NCBI GenBank assembly: GCA_030704615.1
Contig: CM060732.1
Coordinates: 71,901,053 to 71,965,052, forward strand
Direction of reading: 5' to 3'
Length of the DNA: 64,000 nucleotides
Source of the DNA: Takakia lepidozioides
Lineage: Eukaryota; Streptophyta; Takakiopsida; Takakiales; Takakiaceae
A program made the translations under genes and the position numbers. Positions 14,583-26,423 of this stretch are shown in pieces. Numbering within the stretch: the stretch's first letter is position 1; the number at the start of each line of letters is the position of its first letter. A model generated the notes under the pieces. That model saw nothing but the letters and a program-made list of their open reading frames with translations, had not been told where the DNA came from and searched no databases.

Positions 14583-17500
14583 TTACTGACGAGCCTGAGA
14601 TTTGTGAATCAAGGCGGTCTCGTGGCTGTGGAAGGGCTTCTCCAGCGGAAGGTCGAGAAGGTTCCCTTTGTCAGGTACCAACTCTTGGGAGGCCAGAAGG
14701 AAAATGTTCTCGATATCAGGGTCTGCAAATTCCCGTAATGGGGAGCCCCACCCGCATGGTGCTTTGGATGTCACTACCAAGTTTGTCTCGCTCAGGTCTG
14801 TGGGGCCTTGAACAAGAATGTCCTTGATGACGTTCTCGGCAAACTCCGCTGCCATGGAGGCAGTCCGTGCTGACAGCTCTGCAAAGTACGCACTGGGAAC
14901 ATGTATGGACGCGTCTTTGTGCAACAAGGTCGTCTTGGTGATCAGTGTAGGAAATGCAGGCTTCGCAAACGGGTCGGCTGCTATTTCCACCGTATCTGTA
15001 TCAAATTACCTGAGGCAAAGTTCAGAGCGATTCTCTTGATTTACCACATTATAGCCATACATGAGGGAACGGGTCAATCTCCGATGAAGGGTCATTCAGT
15101 GGCTAGTCCAACTACTGTAGGATGTTTCTAGCGATGGTAATTGTACTCTGCTTTCTCATCATCCCTCTTTCTCCCCTCGTTCTGGCTGTGTCAAAGTGGA
15201 CATGACCGCAAGAATATAAATGCAGGATCTCATGATTTGATTTTTGATGCAGGGAGGCCCGCCCATCGATTACACCCACCAAGGTTGATGGCACGTGATC
15301 TGAACGTAGGAATGCAAATTACGATTAGAGTGATGAGCACGGGAGTAAGAACTCTCACAGGAGGAGGGAGGAGAAACGAGGGGGGGCAGCTTCTTGCGTG
15401 TCTCTAATAAGAGCAATGGCTCTGGATCTCCAGTGTCTGATCGCAAAGGTTGTTCATTCCTCTTGCATTTTTCACCTGCTTCCACCATAGCTCTGTCTCC
15501 TTCTTCCTGCTACCATCAAGCCCAAAATCTCCCTCTTGTAGTCTTTGCACAGTACACCTTTCATAGTCTTTGTGATTGTCCTTTGGTGGCTCTTGGAAAC
15601 ACAACATTATCATAGCCACCCTTTCTTCACAATTCTTGCTAACACGGGAACCCCATTTATGCAACATTTGTGGTTCGTAATTCTAGGTTCACTCCCCAAT
15701 GAAGCCTGAGCGTCAGCTGCAGGACCCCTCCCATGGTAGTTATGGCAGGTCAGTAGTTGAGAAGGTTACACACATTTTGTGGCATTGAATTCTTGCTGTC
15801 TGGCCTCAAATGCAGTGTACAAATGTATGTTTAGTGCCTACTCCCTTGCAGTCCAGCTCAGGATCCCACAACCCCGCTCAGAAAAAAAACGAAAACCATC
15901 CCTCTTAGGGATTTGCTTTTGCTGTTGAATTACGCATGGCCTCTGGTGCAGTCAATTATAATTGTATGATAACATGGCTGCATACAATGCTCTCGCTTAC
16001 ATAAAAGGGTTGTATCGCCAAGGGCGATTGGTCATGCCCTGCCAGTATGTTGAGCTCGCCCCTGACCAGTTGTATTCTGTCCTTAATCCAGGCTCTCTTG
16101 GGCAACCACTCCTCTTTTTGCATCCCTTAGTTGGCAATGCATTGGGGAGACACTAAAGTTTATATCCACCATGGCCTTGGCAGGAGGTTTTGCTACATGG
16201 TATAATCTGTTTTGCTAGCTTGGCATATTTGACTTCAATCTCTGGGCGTGCTAACCAGAGGCAGTGGGCAGCGCCAAGTTGCCTGTGCATTTTTCTTCTG
16301 TAACAATGTACTCATAAGACTTTGTTTGCCGTAGTCTTATGGGCATAGACTGCCCAATTTGGGAGGAACAAGAGGGAACAGACACTACCTTTGTGAGGGG
16401 CTCACTCCGGTAGTGGGCCTTACCTTGATATGAATAATTAGTTCAGGCTTTCCAGATATCCTTTAGAACAATCTGTAGTGTGTGAGCTGCCCAGCAATTA
16501 GACCTCAACAGGGCCAGGGCTTCAGGCTCAGCCTTGAGGCTTACAAAGTTGGTGAACAGACGATCAGGAGCAGTGTTCTTCTTGGACCTGAAGAGGGTGA
16601 CTCTCTCATGAGAATACCCTGGACACTATCAGAAAATGGATATTGTCTTCAGGCTGCCCGTACATTGGGGAATTACTCCCTTCCTTTCCTCTCGGCATCT
16701 GTTTATTTTTCGAAGGTAGACTCCCGACCCTGACTTTAAATTAGAGTCTAGTACCAGGTAAAAGAAAAATTCACAGTCCCAGTGGATTTATGAAAGCATG
16801 GATCTTATTCTGGTGAGAAGGGCAGCTTACCTCAAGGTCTATGAGCTCTGCCTGACCTGACCCAAGCACTCCTGAAATCTCCAGCACTACCTGGCCAGGT
16901 TCTGGTGTGGGTTCAGCCTGCAACAGAGGGTGCACATTAATTAGATGAAACGAGTCTCCCTGCTACAGTCCACTGTTAGATTACAGCTGAACGTAGGGCA
17001 TGAACTGAGTAGATATCAACCAGGATTGCTTTGATTCAGGGGTCCTAAAAGACTTGAGGCCCCTTAAATCATTTGGTAAGGATGAACTAAGCTTGGTGGT
17101 GTGTGCTGTGCACTGACATGAAGATAAGAGTTGATGGGATACGACACCCTTTTTTGAAGTAGTTGGTGCTTGCAAAAACTGCCCAACACATGTTTACAGG
17201 GGTTTCAATTCCACTTTCGTAAGGTGAAATTAACCCTGGTTCCCACATTTTGTGTGGTTCCACTTCTAATTTGAACATTCTGAACCACCCAATTGCAACT
17301 GGTTGCTAAGTCTACATCATTCACTACTTCACCAATCCTTTTCCCAGACAGCTTCATGACTGTTTTCACACGACAAGATGACTCAATGTCTGGTGCAAAG
17401 AGATGCATACCGCCACCGCAGCCATGTTGCTCTGTTGTTTGGCAATCTCGTTGGTGCTTACAACTGGATCCATACTGGTGGACATGGAAATAACCTCTAC

Positions 17501-17914
17501 AGCAGAGGAATGATCACAGGTTCCGTGCCAGGGTTGAATGGGTGATATTAAAACAACTTCCCCGAGGTCTTCATTATCTGAAGGAGCTGGCGAGCTCCCA
17601 GTGGTGAGCCGTGCGAGTGCAGCAGCACCTGGACTGCAAGCTTCTTCAACCTTTGGTTTCAAAGACTTGAGGATGATGATGATCGGGTCCTCGGAAGGCG
17701 ACTTTGTGAGGTCTCTGGTCTGTGAAGGTGCCAAGTCGGAGATTATGACAGAGGGGGGTGTTGGAGGCTTCACGATAGGTGAAGGGCCCTGCACTGGCAC
17801 ATCCTGGACAGTTTTCACGACCTGACATGGAAGGGGGGTGGTCCTCCCATGTGACCGAACAAGATGCACAGGGCCGGGCTCTGCAATGTCGTCTTTAGAG
17901 ACCCCACAGCCCAT
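14583..17914 (-). CDS. Unknown protein with N-terminal myristoylation motif and amphipathic helix
   Basis: The proposed exons are 17914-17411, 16917-16831, 16618-16588 (a 31-nt mini-exon, tentative) and 14995-14583. Phases match through all four and give 344 residues. The start MGCGVSKDD has Gly2 and Cys3, suiting N-myristoylation and palmitoylation and so membrane attachment. Residues 10-200 are Pro/Ser-rich and probably disordered. Near residues 254-268 the helix AAEFAENVIKDILVQ has paired hydrophobics every four residues. That spacing matches the A-kinase-anchor consensus for binding RIIa/DPY-30-type dimers, but this is inference only. I do not recognise the family. The mini-exon is the weakest part; without it the phases of exons 2 and 4 do not join. 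Confidence 0.5.
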
Positions 17915-20900
17915 GATTGCTCTGAATCTGTCAATCTTGGCGGATTGAACTGCAAATTGGTTGGTGAATTGATGTAAACAAGTAGAAGGGTGCCGAAAGG
18001 AATTCAGCTGTATGGCAAGAACTGTTCAAATGCATATATAACCAGTGGTCAGGAAGAATGTGGTGCATGGCACCCAGTTTGAGCTCAATACTAACTCTTA
18101 CAAGCTCAACAACAAAGAATCCGCCCCAATTCAAGCTTTTCCCAACTCATGACTTGGGAAATAGAGAAAAAGAGATTGACTCTAGAAACATAGAAACTTC
18201 CAGTAATAAGTAGCTGAAGGGGGCCGAGACCGGAGAAGTGGGTCTATTACTGTTTTGTAACTTATGAGTTTGAAAACCCGCAAAAATATCACTACCCTTC
18301 ACTGGCATCATAAAACGCACACGAGGTTTAAGTGCCCGAGGCCTAACCTTCTTCATTGCAGGGAGGAAAAGCATGCTATCAATACTAAGTTGGAATTAAC
18401 AAGGGAGACACAAATTGCGGTAAAATCATGGAGCTTGAGAGGAACAGTCCACCCTTTGCAGGGAACTTGGGAGGCAATTGGGTGCAGGTTGCATTTGCAG
18501 GAATCGAGCGTTGCAAGTAAGGATCCTACCATATTCAGAACATCCAGTCTACCCTCGACAGAACGCTTGAGAAGGGGTGCAGCAGGAATTGGGGGGTCAT
18601 GAGAGAGAGACGAGACAATATAGAAGACCCCGCGCGGATCCAAAAGAAACCGCCAGCCACTTGGAATGCACCTGACAATAATAGCCCTGTTCACACATAT
18701 ATAATAGTGCTCTCTGAACTGCATGGCTTGATACAGGTCAAGCTGTAGGAATCCATGGAATTTTGTATTTGGTAATCTCTGATTATGTACAGGATCATGT
18801 GTACGTATTCTATGAAAAGCCAATGAATCGACTGTTCACAGAGATCTAGTGACAGATGTGGGTACCACTCAGTAAGATTCAGATCATATCAATGGGCAGA
18901 GGCGGATCGATGCATGCACAACCGCTGTCCTTGTAAGTCACATCGGATTCGTAGAGACATATGCCTATGTACGAAAGATTCAAACTTGGGTGTAACCGTC
19001 AAGTACAAAACAGAAGGGAAAGGGAGAGATCAGAGAGAAGGGGAGCGCCGTGATTTCTCTATGTACAGTGGTGATTAGCAGGCCATGGACGTCCTTGCTT
19101 GAAGGTCAACACTGGGTTTTGAACAGAGTGAAGTAGATAATGGGGAACAGCCAAGTTTCTGTTTGTGAAGGGATCCTAAAGCTCAACGCTGAAAGGAATC
19201 TGTGTATCTCCGATCTCACAGGACTCTTAGCTTTAGTGAGCAGCACTTGCGCTGCCAGAGGCCCGCTCGGCAAATGAGGGTTGCTCAAATGAATGCAACT
19301 TACCTTTTGGCTGTTGTTACTTGCTTTTTATATATGCTAGTGTGGATCTTAATGTACACACCAATTGCTGAGATGGTTGCAGGACGATTTCCATCTGCGG
19401 CTTTTACCACAGCAGAAGACAATACCTCCAGCATCAAAACTGTCAATACAAGTTCAACATCTTCATTGATCAGGTCACCACGTCTCGGACATGAGGTCTC
19501 ACGGCCAAGCATGACGGTCAAAGTGGATGACATCGCACTGTCGATTGCTCCAGATTCTGAACCAACCCTTAGGAAGTTGGAAGGAAGTTGGCCTTTTATA
19601 TGTAGATCTGCATAGCTTGACAGACCTGTACTGTGGTAGCAGATACTGATATGCTTCCATGATTCACATTTAAATAGTACAACATTATTCTCTCAGCGTG
19701 TCATCCAAGCTCGAGACGTAATGGACGTTTAAGATCATAGCCCCCACATTGAAGGTATTCAATGTTTCGGGTCAAAGTCCAGAGAGCCAATGTAGTAGTT
19801 ACTAGATATTACCTCCTACTTCCTCCTGGTCTGCGTTTCGCAGACACGTAACTCTGTGCGTCAGTTAAGCTGGATCCCAACAAGTAGCTGCTAGCCTGGT
19901 GCACAACTTCTTTTGGCTCTTCGGTTGACTCTCGAGTCTTATATATGATGATCCTAATAAGTTGTTGCGAGATAGGATTGAATTGACCTGCACTTTCATT
20001 GAATGGGTCGTGGACTCCTGAATACCAATCGATCTATCTCTTCGTTCCCCTCTCAGTGCAAAACTGGACGTTCTTGTACTATGACCCCACTATACAGAAC
20101 GAATCTCGTAATCATTCCGTAGAGTACGTACAATTCTACATGATCTGGGGTTCTTAAACTCATGTTCTTGCTGAAATTCAACAGTCTCGAGATGCGATGT
20201 TGGGCGCATTCTCGAGAGACTTTAATGACCTCCCTACACTTTTCACAAATCGTGCCCTACAAGGTGCTGAGGGAGCTGGCCAACCCCAACCATGTAGAAG
20301 TCCTAGGTGTCTTGCTCAACTGTGTCAATGATACGCAGTCCTACAGACCCTGCGCTTCACCTTATTAACTTGAGCCTGCCAGGGCAGTCCTGATATGCTT
20401 CCATGACCTTAAGTCCCTCCTAAAGGCTAGTCGCGTTTCATTTTTAGAGTCACGCGAAGTTTTCTCCCTCACTTTGGGGCACTCGAACATCAGAGTTCAT
20501 AGTTTCCGAAGCTTTTAACAATAATGGATTGATTAAAAGAGATTTTGTTCTTGAATCATTGCCCTAGTCAGTCTGAACGTCTGAACGTCTGTAATGTGTA
20601 CCAAGGCATCATACGATCTCCAGGTATCCGTGATTAAAATCCTGTGACAGAGGAAAACCAGAATTGGAGATGTGAAGTAAAGCTATGTAGAGATCTAACC
20701 TGTACATCTACTGCTGAAAATTCCAGAGGAGCAGTGCTGCATCGTCTAATCTGCCACAACTAACAACTCCATCACAAAGCCCCCTGATGCCAGGGAGCCA
20801 AAAAAGATGAAGGAAAAACTGTCAGACCCTACACACAACACACACAGACACAATTGTCGGGCCACCAGGTCTGAGAAATCCGGCATGACCAAATGGATAC

Positions 20901-21901
20901 CACCAGGCCTGAAAAAATGCATCCAGAAAAAGAGCCTAGCTCCCGAATCCTGGGCTTGCAGAGTTGATAGCCGAGGGGAAGCTATTTTCAATTAGTGCTG
21001 CATGGTAGCCAGAGGGATTTACAGACAATCTGCTGTAAAATGTGGCCACAGCAAACATGTCATTCATTCTCTGCGGTGTACCAGCATCACCCTTGCACTT
21101 GGGGAAAACTGTAAGACACAATTCTCAAGCTTTGGCTTCATGTCCTTGCTTCCTGGTACCAGCTTCAGCTACACATCATTTTCAGCAATTAAATTTATCA
21201 GAAAGGGACAGACAAACAGACAGCAGAAATCGACATAAGAAGGTGAAACATTGCTTCATAATTGACAGTAGGTTCTAACGTATACATGCAAAACAGACTC
21301 CAGGCTCACATTTTCCGAGTAAAAGAGAACAAGAAGACCGTAGCCCAGGAGAATAGAAGCTGCTCTTTGTGAGAAAAAATTGCAAACCTATTAACAGCAG
21401 GTCACAAAGAAAATGGAAAAGATCTTCAGAGACGGTTATGAAAATAGAAAAACAAACAAGAAGTTCACTGCAGCCTTGTATCTTAGTCAATAATACAGTA
21501 TAAGACGATGGAACCATGAGTGAGTAGCAGAGAGAGACAGAGAGAGAAAAGACGCCAACTGAAGCCAGCATAAATAAGATCCGCTTCCCCTGACAAGCAG
21601 GGCACTGGGGCGGGCTGTGAGTAGCAGTACATAGCTGCTAGACTCCCCAGTAACTTCATCATCTTCTGACTATGGGTGCAAACGAACTGAGTTTCTTCTG
21701 AACGGGGAACTGAAAGCCTTATCCAGGAACAGTTTAGCATCAAAACACAATTCTAACTATAAAAAAAAACACTTGAGAAGAACCCTGACGACAAGGAACA
21801 GCAACTTCTAGTAAGTATGAAGAATGAACAGACAAAAAGAAAAACTGAAGCCAAAGAAGGACCTTAAGATTACACACTAACAGCACAGTCACCACCAGCC
21901 A
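17915..21901. other. Four-kilobase interval without a confident gene
   Basis: The right end should hold the P450 3' region. The only suggestive piece is a plus-strand frame at 19274-19615, described separately. A minus-strand frame at 18353-18823 and others show no domain. Confidence 0.45.
19274..19615 (+). other. Possible exon with a membrane anchor, unrecognised
   Basis: From the ATG at 19274 the frame begins MRVAQMNATYLLAVV and continues through a strongly hydrophobic stretch of about 21 residues, then a Ser/Thr-rich tail. This is the layout of a type II Golgi enzyme N terminus or a small membrane protein. No downstream exon was found and no family is recognised, so it may be chance. Confidence 0.25.
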
Positions 21902-24900
21902 TCAGGAAGGGAAACTCGCCTCGAAGCGCTGGAGGAGAGAGGCAAGAAGACTGGTTATCGCTACAAGAGCAAAGTTGCGCCCCACACACGCACGAGAGCC
22001 CGCCCCAAAGAGCAGAAATGCAGGATGTGACTGTGGATCCTGGACAACAGACCCCTTCATCTCCAAAGGGTCCTTTTTAGCATTGTTGCAACCCTCGTCA
22101 ATAGATTGCCCTTCCATGAGTGCCTGAGGAGCCTCAGACTCTCCCTGCGACCTTCCTCTGTCCACCAGACAAGTCCCAGGGCACTGAAGGAATCGCTCAG
22201 GATTGAAGGTGGTAGCATCATCTCCCCACCAGCCTGGATCTAACTGCAACAACTGCACAGGCACGCCAACAATGGCACCAGCTGGGACGACAACCCCATT
22301 GTCCAGCTTCAAATCTGCGCAGACCAAAGAGAAGGTGAGAGATAATTTCTATCTATCAGGAAGTTGTACTGTTCTGATTGACGTCAGAGATCTGACCCTT
22401 AAAATTGGAAATGAGTGATCCAGGGAACCATGTGTTTTAGATGCTGGCATTTAGCTGGTATATTGCTCTCAGCTGTTTCCACTGGGAAAAAGAATAGATG
22501 TGACAGGCTCCGTGAGTCCTGTTGTTATCTCAGTGTTAGCCTGTCACATCTGACGGGGCTAGTTTCCTTCTGTCCAAGTTATTGAGGACCATGGTCACCC
22601 TGGTTGAGACTGACGGTTGGAGATGCAGTGGTGGAAGGCCTGAAGGTCTAGGCTTATCCAATGATCCAAAAACCTCTGCCTCAAACAACCACATATGATG
22701 TAATAAAATGAAGAGAGCTAGTGTGCCAGAGTGAGGTGAGGCTACCATGGCCAACGGCACAGCGCTGCAGGAAAGGGCTTCTGGGTAGAAGACGTGCAGA
22801 CTCTTGAACTGTTGCCATCAAATAATGCATCCTCTCCAAATCCTCTCGGCTAGGAGGTGAATTGTGCTCACACACCCCATCAATTTCAGAGTGAATCTGC
22901 AGATGGCATTGAGTCAGTCTGTGTTTTAATGCCTCCCACCTGTGGTAATGTTTTCTTCCTGTTGACCCTTCTATTTCTCCCTCGTTCCTTGGGGGTATCA
23001 TCAGGATCATAGTCTGTGCTGTCTCTAGCTTCCCTCAGGAACTGAAAATTTATAATAACTGTGCCTATCTCTCTTTTTCCTCTATTCTTCCGTTCCATTT
23101 TCTGTTCTTCTGAGTTCTCTTTTGGCATCTCACTTGCAGATCTTTTTGATGGGGTTTTCCCCACTTTTGTTCTACTTTGTCCCAAGGCCCTTGGAGGTTA
23201 TGAAGTTTTTCTTTCTTAGACAATCACTAGAACATTAGTTCTCATTCTTGGGTACTGGAATTGTTTCCTCTCTCGTGTTTTCTTCATTTTGTCCCATAAG
23301 CTCTATGAGCTTTCCGCGGTCGTTATAAAGCACCATTTCATTTCATTTCATTTGTATGTTCGAGCTTTTACCCTCTCAAGCAGGGAGCTCCAATTTTATG
23401 TGTGATTCCTGTTATATGGAGCCAGACTCATCCTCATTTGAGTGGTGTGTGGCAAGAAAAGAAGTAAAGGGTTTGGTGATAACATGGTGGAGGTTTCGCA
23501 CACACACCTTAGCTTGAATTTCAGGGTGCTGAACAAGGTGGGTGAGCACACCACTTAGGAGGCCCGCTACAGTAAGACTACCATGGAACACCATGCCCTT
23601 CACTCGTTCCGCTGCAACCATCTTATCGAGAGCCACGCTTTCTATCAAAGCCTTCATGAACCCCAGTGCTCCCTTACTACTGGAGCCCTCGGCTGACAGT
23701 TTTGAATTTTCCACGTTGTTGACATGGCTGCTCTCAGAAGTCAGCCACGTGCTACTATCCTGGAAACCTGATTCCAGTTCCTTGGATGCCTGAGAGACCA
23801 TCTCCTCTGCTAGGGACTGGAGCCTTTTGCACTTACGCTTGAAGATAGAAAACCTAAGATTCCAAATAGGGCCCAACACAGGGTAACGCATCCAGTAAAA
23901 CAGCTCATTGGCAACTGAAACACTGAGCTTCTCGAACTCACTGATGGTGGGGCCAACTATGTAGCTTTCTCCAAAAAAAGACCTGCCCAGCACAGCAAAT
24001 GCCATGTGCTGGGAGCCTGACTTGCACTCCATTTCCCAGCTATTCCCCTTCCTGGGCTCTGCCCACAGCTTCATGTGTTCAGCTACTTTGAGAGAGACGG
24101 CATGCACCTGCCCTAGCAGCTTTTCATTCAATTCTCCATACAGAAAAGCACGGGGTTTCTCCACCTGCATAAGGCAGACCGGGAGTTCAATTAGGCCAAA
24201 ACAGAAAACTTGTTCAATACTGTGGAATTATGTGCCAGTGTCACAGATTATCTCATTTCAGCATGTCAATATTGGAACCACTATTAACTATTTTTCTAGC
24301 ATTACAAAAGTTGGGCTTCACAATCCACAAGAAAAAATTCGAGTCAGTTCTGTGAGCTCCACACATCCGCTTCTTCTCGCAAAAAAGACACAGACCATAT
24401 CGAGATGGAAGGCCATCAACCTCAGAGAACTGGGAGAAGAAGAGGCTCCTTTTCCCAAATGCGAGCTCAAGAGCTGTCCCAGAGGCTTGGACACGGGCAT
24501 TTGCTTGCTCCAGCACTTGCTTCACCAGTTTCATCTCTGTTATTGACACGAGCAGCTGTGTTGGAGCCATCCATATCTTCACAATGGGTCCGTGCTGCTT
24601 GTGCAGAGCAGTAAGAACCTCTAATACCAGGAAAACAACTGTAGGTCAATGCCAAATTGCCAATGAATCATTGAAGACTTCAGATATGTGGGATTAACAA
24701 ACAGATGACAATGTCAAGACCAATCCAGGCTCTCAACTGCGCAATTGCAGGAAATCAGATGTCAACGAGAGGCTCGTGACCACGGTGAGATACAAGAGAC
24801 GATTACAGTAAGGCCTCCGAAGTTTTCACTTGATCTTCACCATTACTGCCTGGGCAGGAGAAAAACAGACCTCAAGAAGTGAGATACGCAATAAACAACA

Positions 24901-25334
24901 GACAGAGTTCGAGACCACAGCGCAAGGCCCATACACACACGCACAGGCGCTCTCATTTTGACGTAGCCTTGTGACCATACGGTTTTGATGGTTTCGGAAA
25001 GAAGTGAAAATTCAAGAGTGAATATTGCACCTAAGGACTTGTCAGGTCCTTCAGCATTGGCTTTGAAGACAGAGCGTCCCACCAAAGAACAAAAAGGCGG
25101 CCCGGGAAGACGGGTTCCCATGAACCACAGCCTCAACAACCTCGCCATGCGCCTCAACAAAATCACGGTGACAACCACGACAGCAGTCCACGCTATGGCA
25201 TTCACCTCGCCCACAGCATACTGCCACAACCACACGAGCTTCACCTCCATATCTCCTCCTGAATTCATTCCGACTACAATGCCATCACCCACACGAACAC
25301 CATGGACGAGATGGTGGTGAATTCTCCTGCCCAT
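21902..25334 (-). CDS. Cytochrome P450 monooxygenase, family unassigned, five exons
   Basis: The exons are 25334-25031, 24620-24421, 24164-23508, 22896-22746 and 22314-21902. All borders are GT-AG and phases agree, giving 574 residues from the first ATG, or 546 from ATG at 25250, which begins just before the membrane anchor. A hydrophobic N-terminal helix, a basic stretch and the hinge LPGPP place it in the ER membrane. The K-helix E-x-x-R is ESAR, the PERF-type block is NPERFL, and the heme loop FGAGSRACVG carries the ligand Cys. The I-helix reads HGSLTV where A-G-x-[DE]-T-T is usual, so the acidic residue is Leu. About 45 extra residues separate PERF from the heme loop. The C terminus is short: 28 residues after Cys. 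A GC-AG intron (donor GAG/GCGAGT at 21919, acceptor at 21109) to an exon at 21108-21064 is an alternative end. Confidence 0.85.
22496..22551. repeat. Perfect 14-bp inverted repeat in P450 intron 4
   Basis: AGATGTGACAGGCT (22496-22509) and its exact complement (22538-22551) enclose 28 bases, so the intron RNA could form a stable hairpin. No known small RNA is recognised. Confidence 0.7.
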
Positions 25335-26423
25335 CCTCAAATTTGAGCACCACTTGCAACATCAACCCCTCTGCCAGTCCATCGCCATCTCCCAGCTCCA
25401 GCTCGACCACCACCGAGAAATCCTTCACAAAAGCTGCGTCAGTCCCAAATCTTCCACTGAATCTTCTCCGATGGATCAATCGAACAATTGCAATCTCAAA
25501 ACTCTTCTCCAAACCATTCCTCTGCCAGACCAAGACGAAGACGACGGTGAGCCCAAACTTCGGACTTCCGGTTGCCACTCATGGACTGTCGGTCCCACGT
25601 CTTGACCATCGAATACACAGCGATGCGTGCAACACACCGTGTCTAACTATTGGTGACTAAATTTAGTTACGACACGAATTATTAACTGACCAGCGAATCA
25701 ATGTTCTAGTAAGTCAAAGCTTCTCACTAGTTACGTTGGCAGAGTTACTAATGACACACTAATCTCATCCTTAACGGCATCGCATCGCACTGCGCGTGTG
25801 CGCCAACTTAGTGACGCACCACGCCGTGCGCGAGGCTACCACGTGCTGTCGTGTCGTCCTCTTGACCGTCCGTTCTTCAGATTGACGGCCATGATATCCG
25901 TAAAACAAAATTTCTGCTGTCTTTTGTGTTAAAGTTGAATTATTTAATTAATTTCCTTTCTGGGGAGACTCGTAACGGATCTGAGTTTTTTATTTTTTAT
26001 TATATCATTATTATCTCCAGGATTTGTAAGTTTCTCAAGCCTCTCATTTTTGAATAATTGGGAGTTTATGTGGCACGTGTGGGACAGGGCGCGCACGCCG
26101 GCACGGACGCGGGTCGCCCTCCCCCGCCCCGCCCACCCCCACCTGGCAGCCGCGCATCGCGGTCGGCAGCCCCGCAGCCGCCCAGCCCGCCCCCGGACCG
26201 CGTCCCCCCACCCGCCCGCCCTCGCCGCTGGGTCCGCCCGCCATCGGGTCCAGTGGGTCTGCCCAAGCTCGGTCTGCCCGCTGCTGGGTCTTCTAGGTCT
26301 GCCGCCAAGCAGCCCGATCCGGCAAACCCAAACGCACCCCAGATGATGTGCCGCCCATCTCACCGTGATGTCGCGCTGCTATCGTAGCCGCCCGGATTTA
26401 GGGCATGGCAGCCGCCGCCAATC
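25335..26423. other. P450 upstream region and GC-rich left flank of the MULE
   Basis: 25335-25900 should hold the P450 promoter. 26080-26300 is very GC-rich with many CCGCCC blocks and opens frames in all phases, which I take as base-composition artefacts. No terminal inverted repeat for the neighbouring MULE could be matched here. Confidence 0.4.

Noticed and set aside
18353-18823. Minus-strand frame of 156 residues
   Set aside because: It has no recognisable domain, promoter or exon partner; the composition looks random.
20936-21121. Minus-strand frame downstream of the P450 as a separate gene
   Set aside because: It is short and unrecognised; the acceptor at its start is kept only as a possible P450 last exon in another phase.
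25343-25660. Plus-strand frames opposite the P450 first exon and promoter
   Set aside because: They are Ser/Pro-rich antisense shadows without splice or domain support.
26044-26387. Overlapping Ala/Gly/Arg-rich frames on both strands
   Set aside because: The GC content is very high and every phase is open; no family motif or splice context supports a gene.
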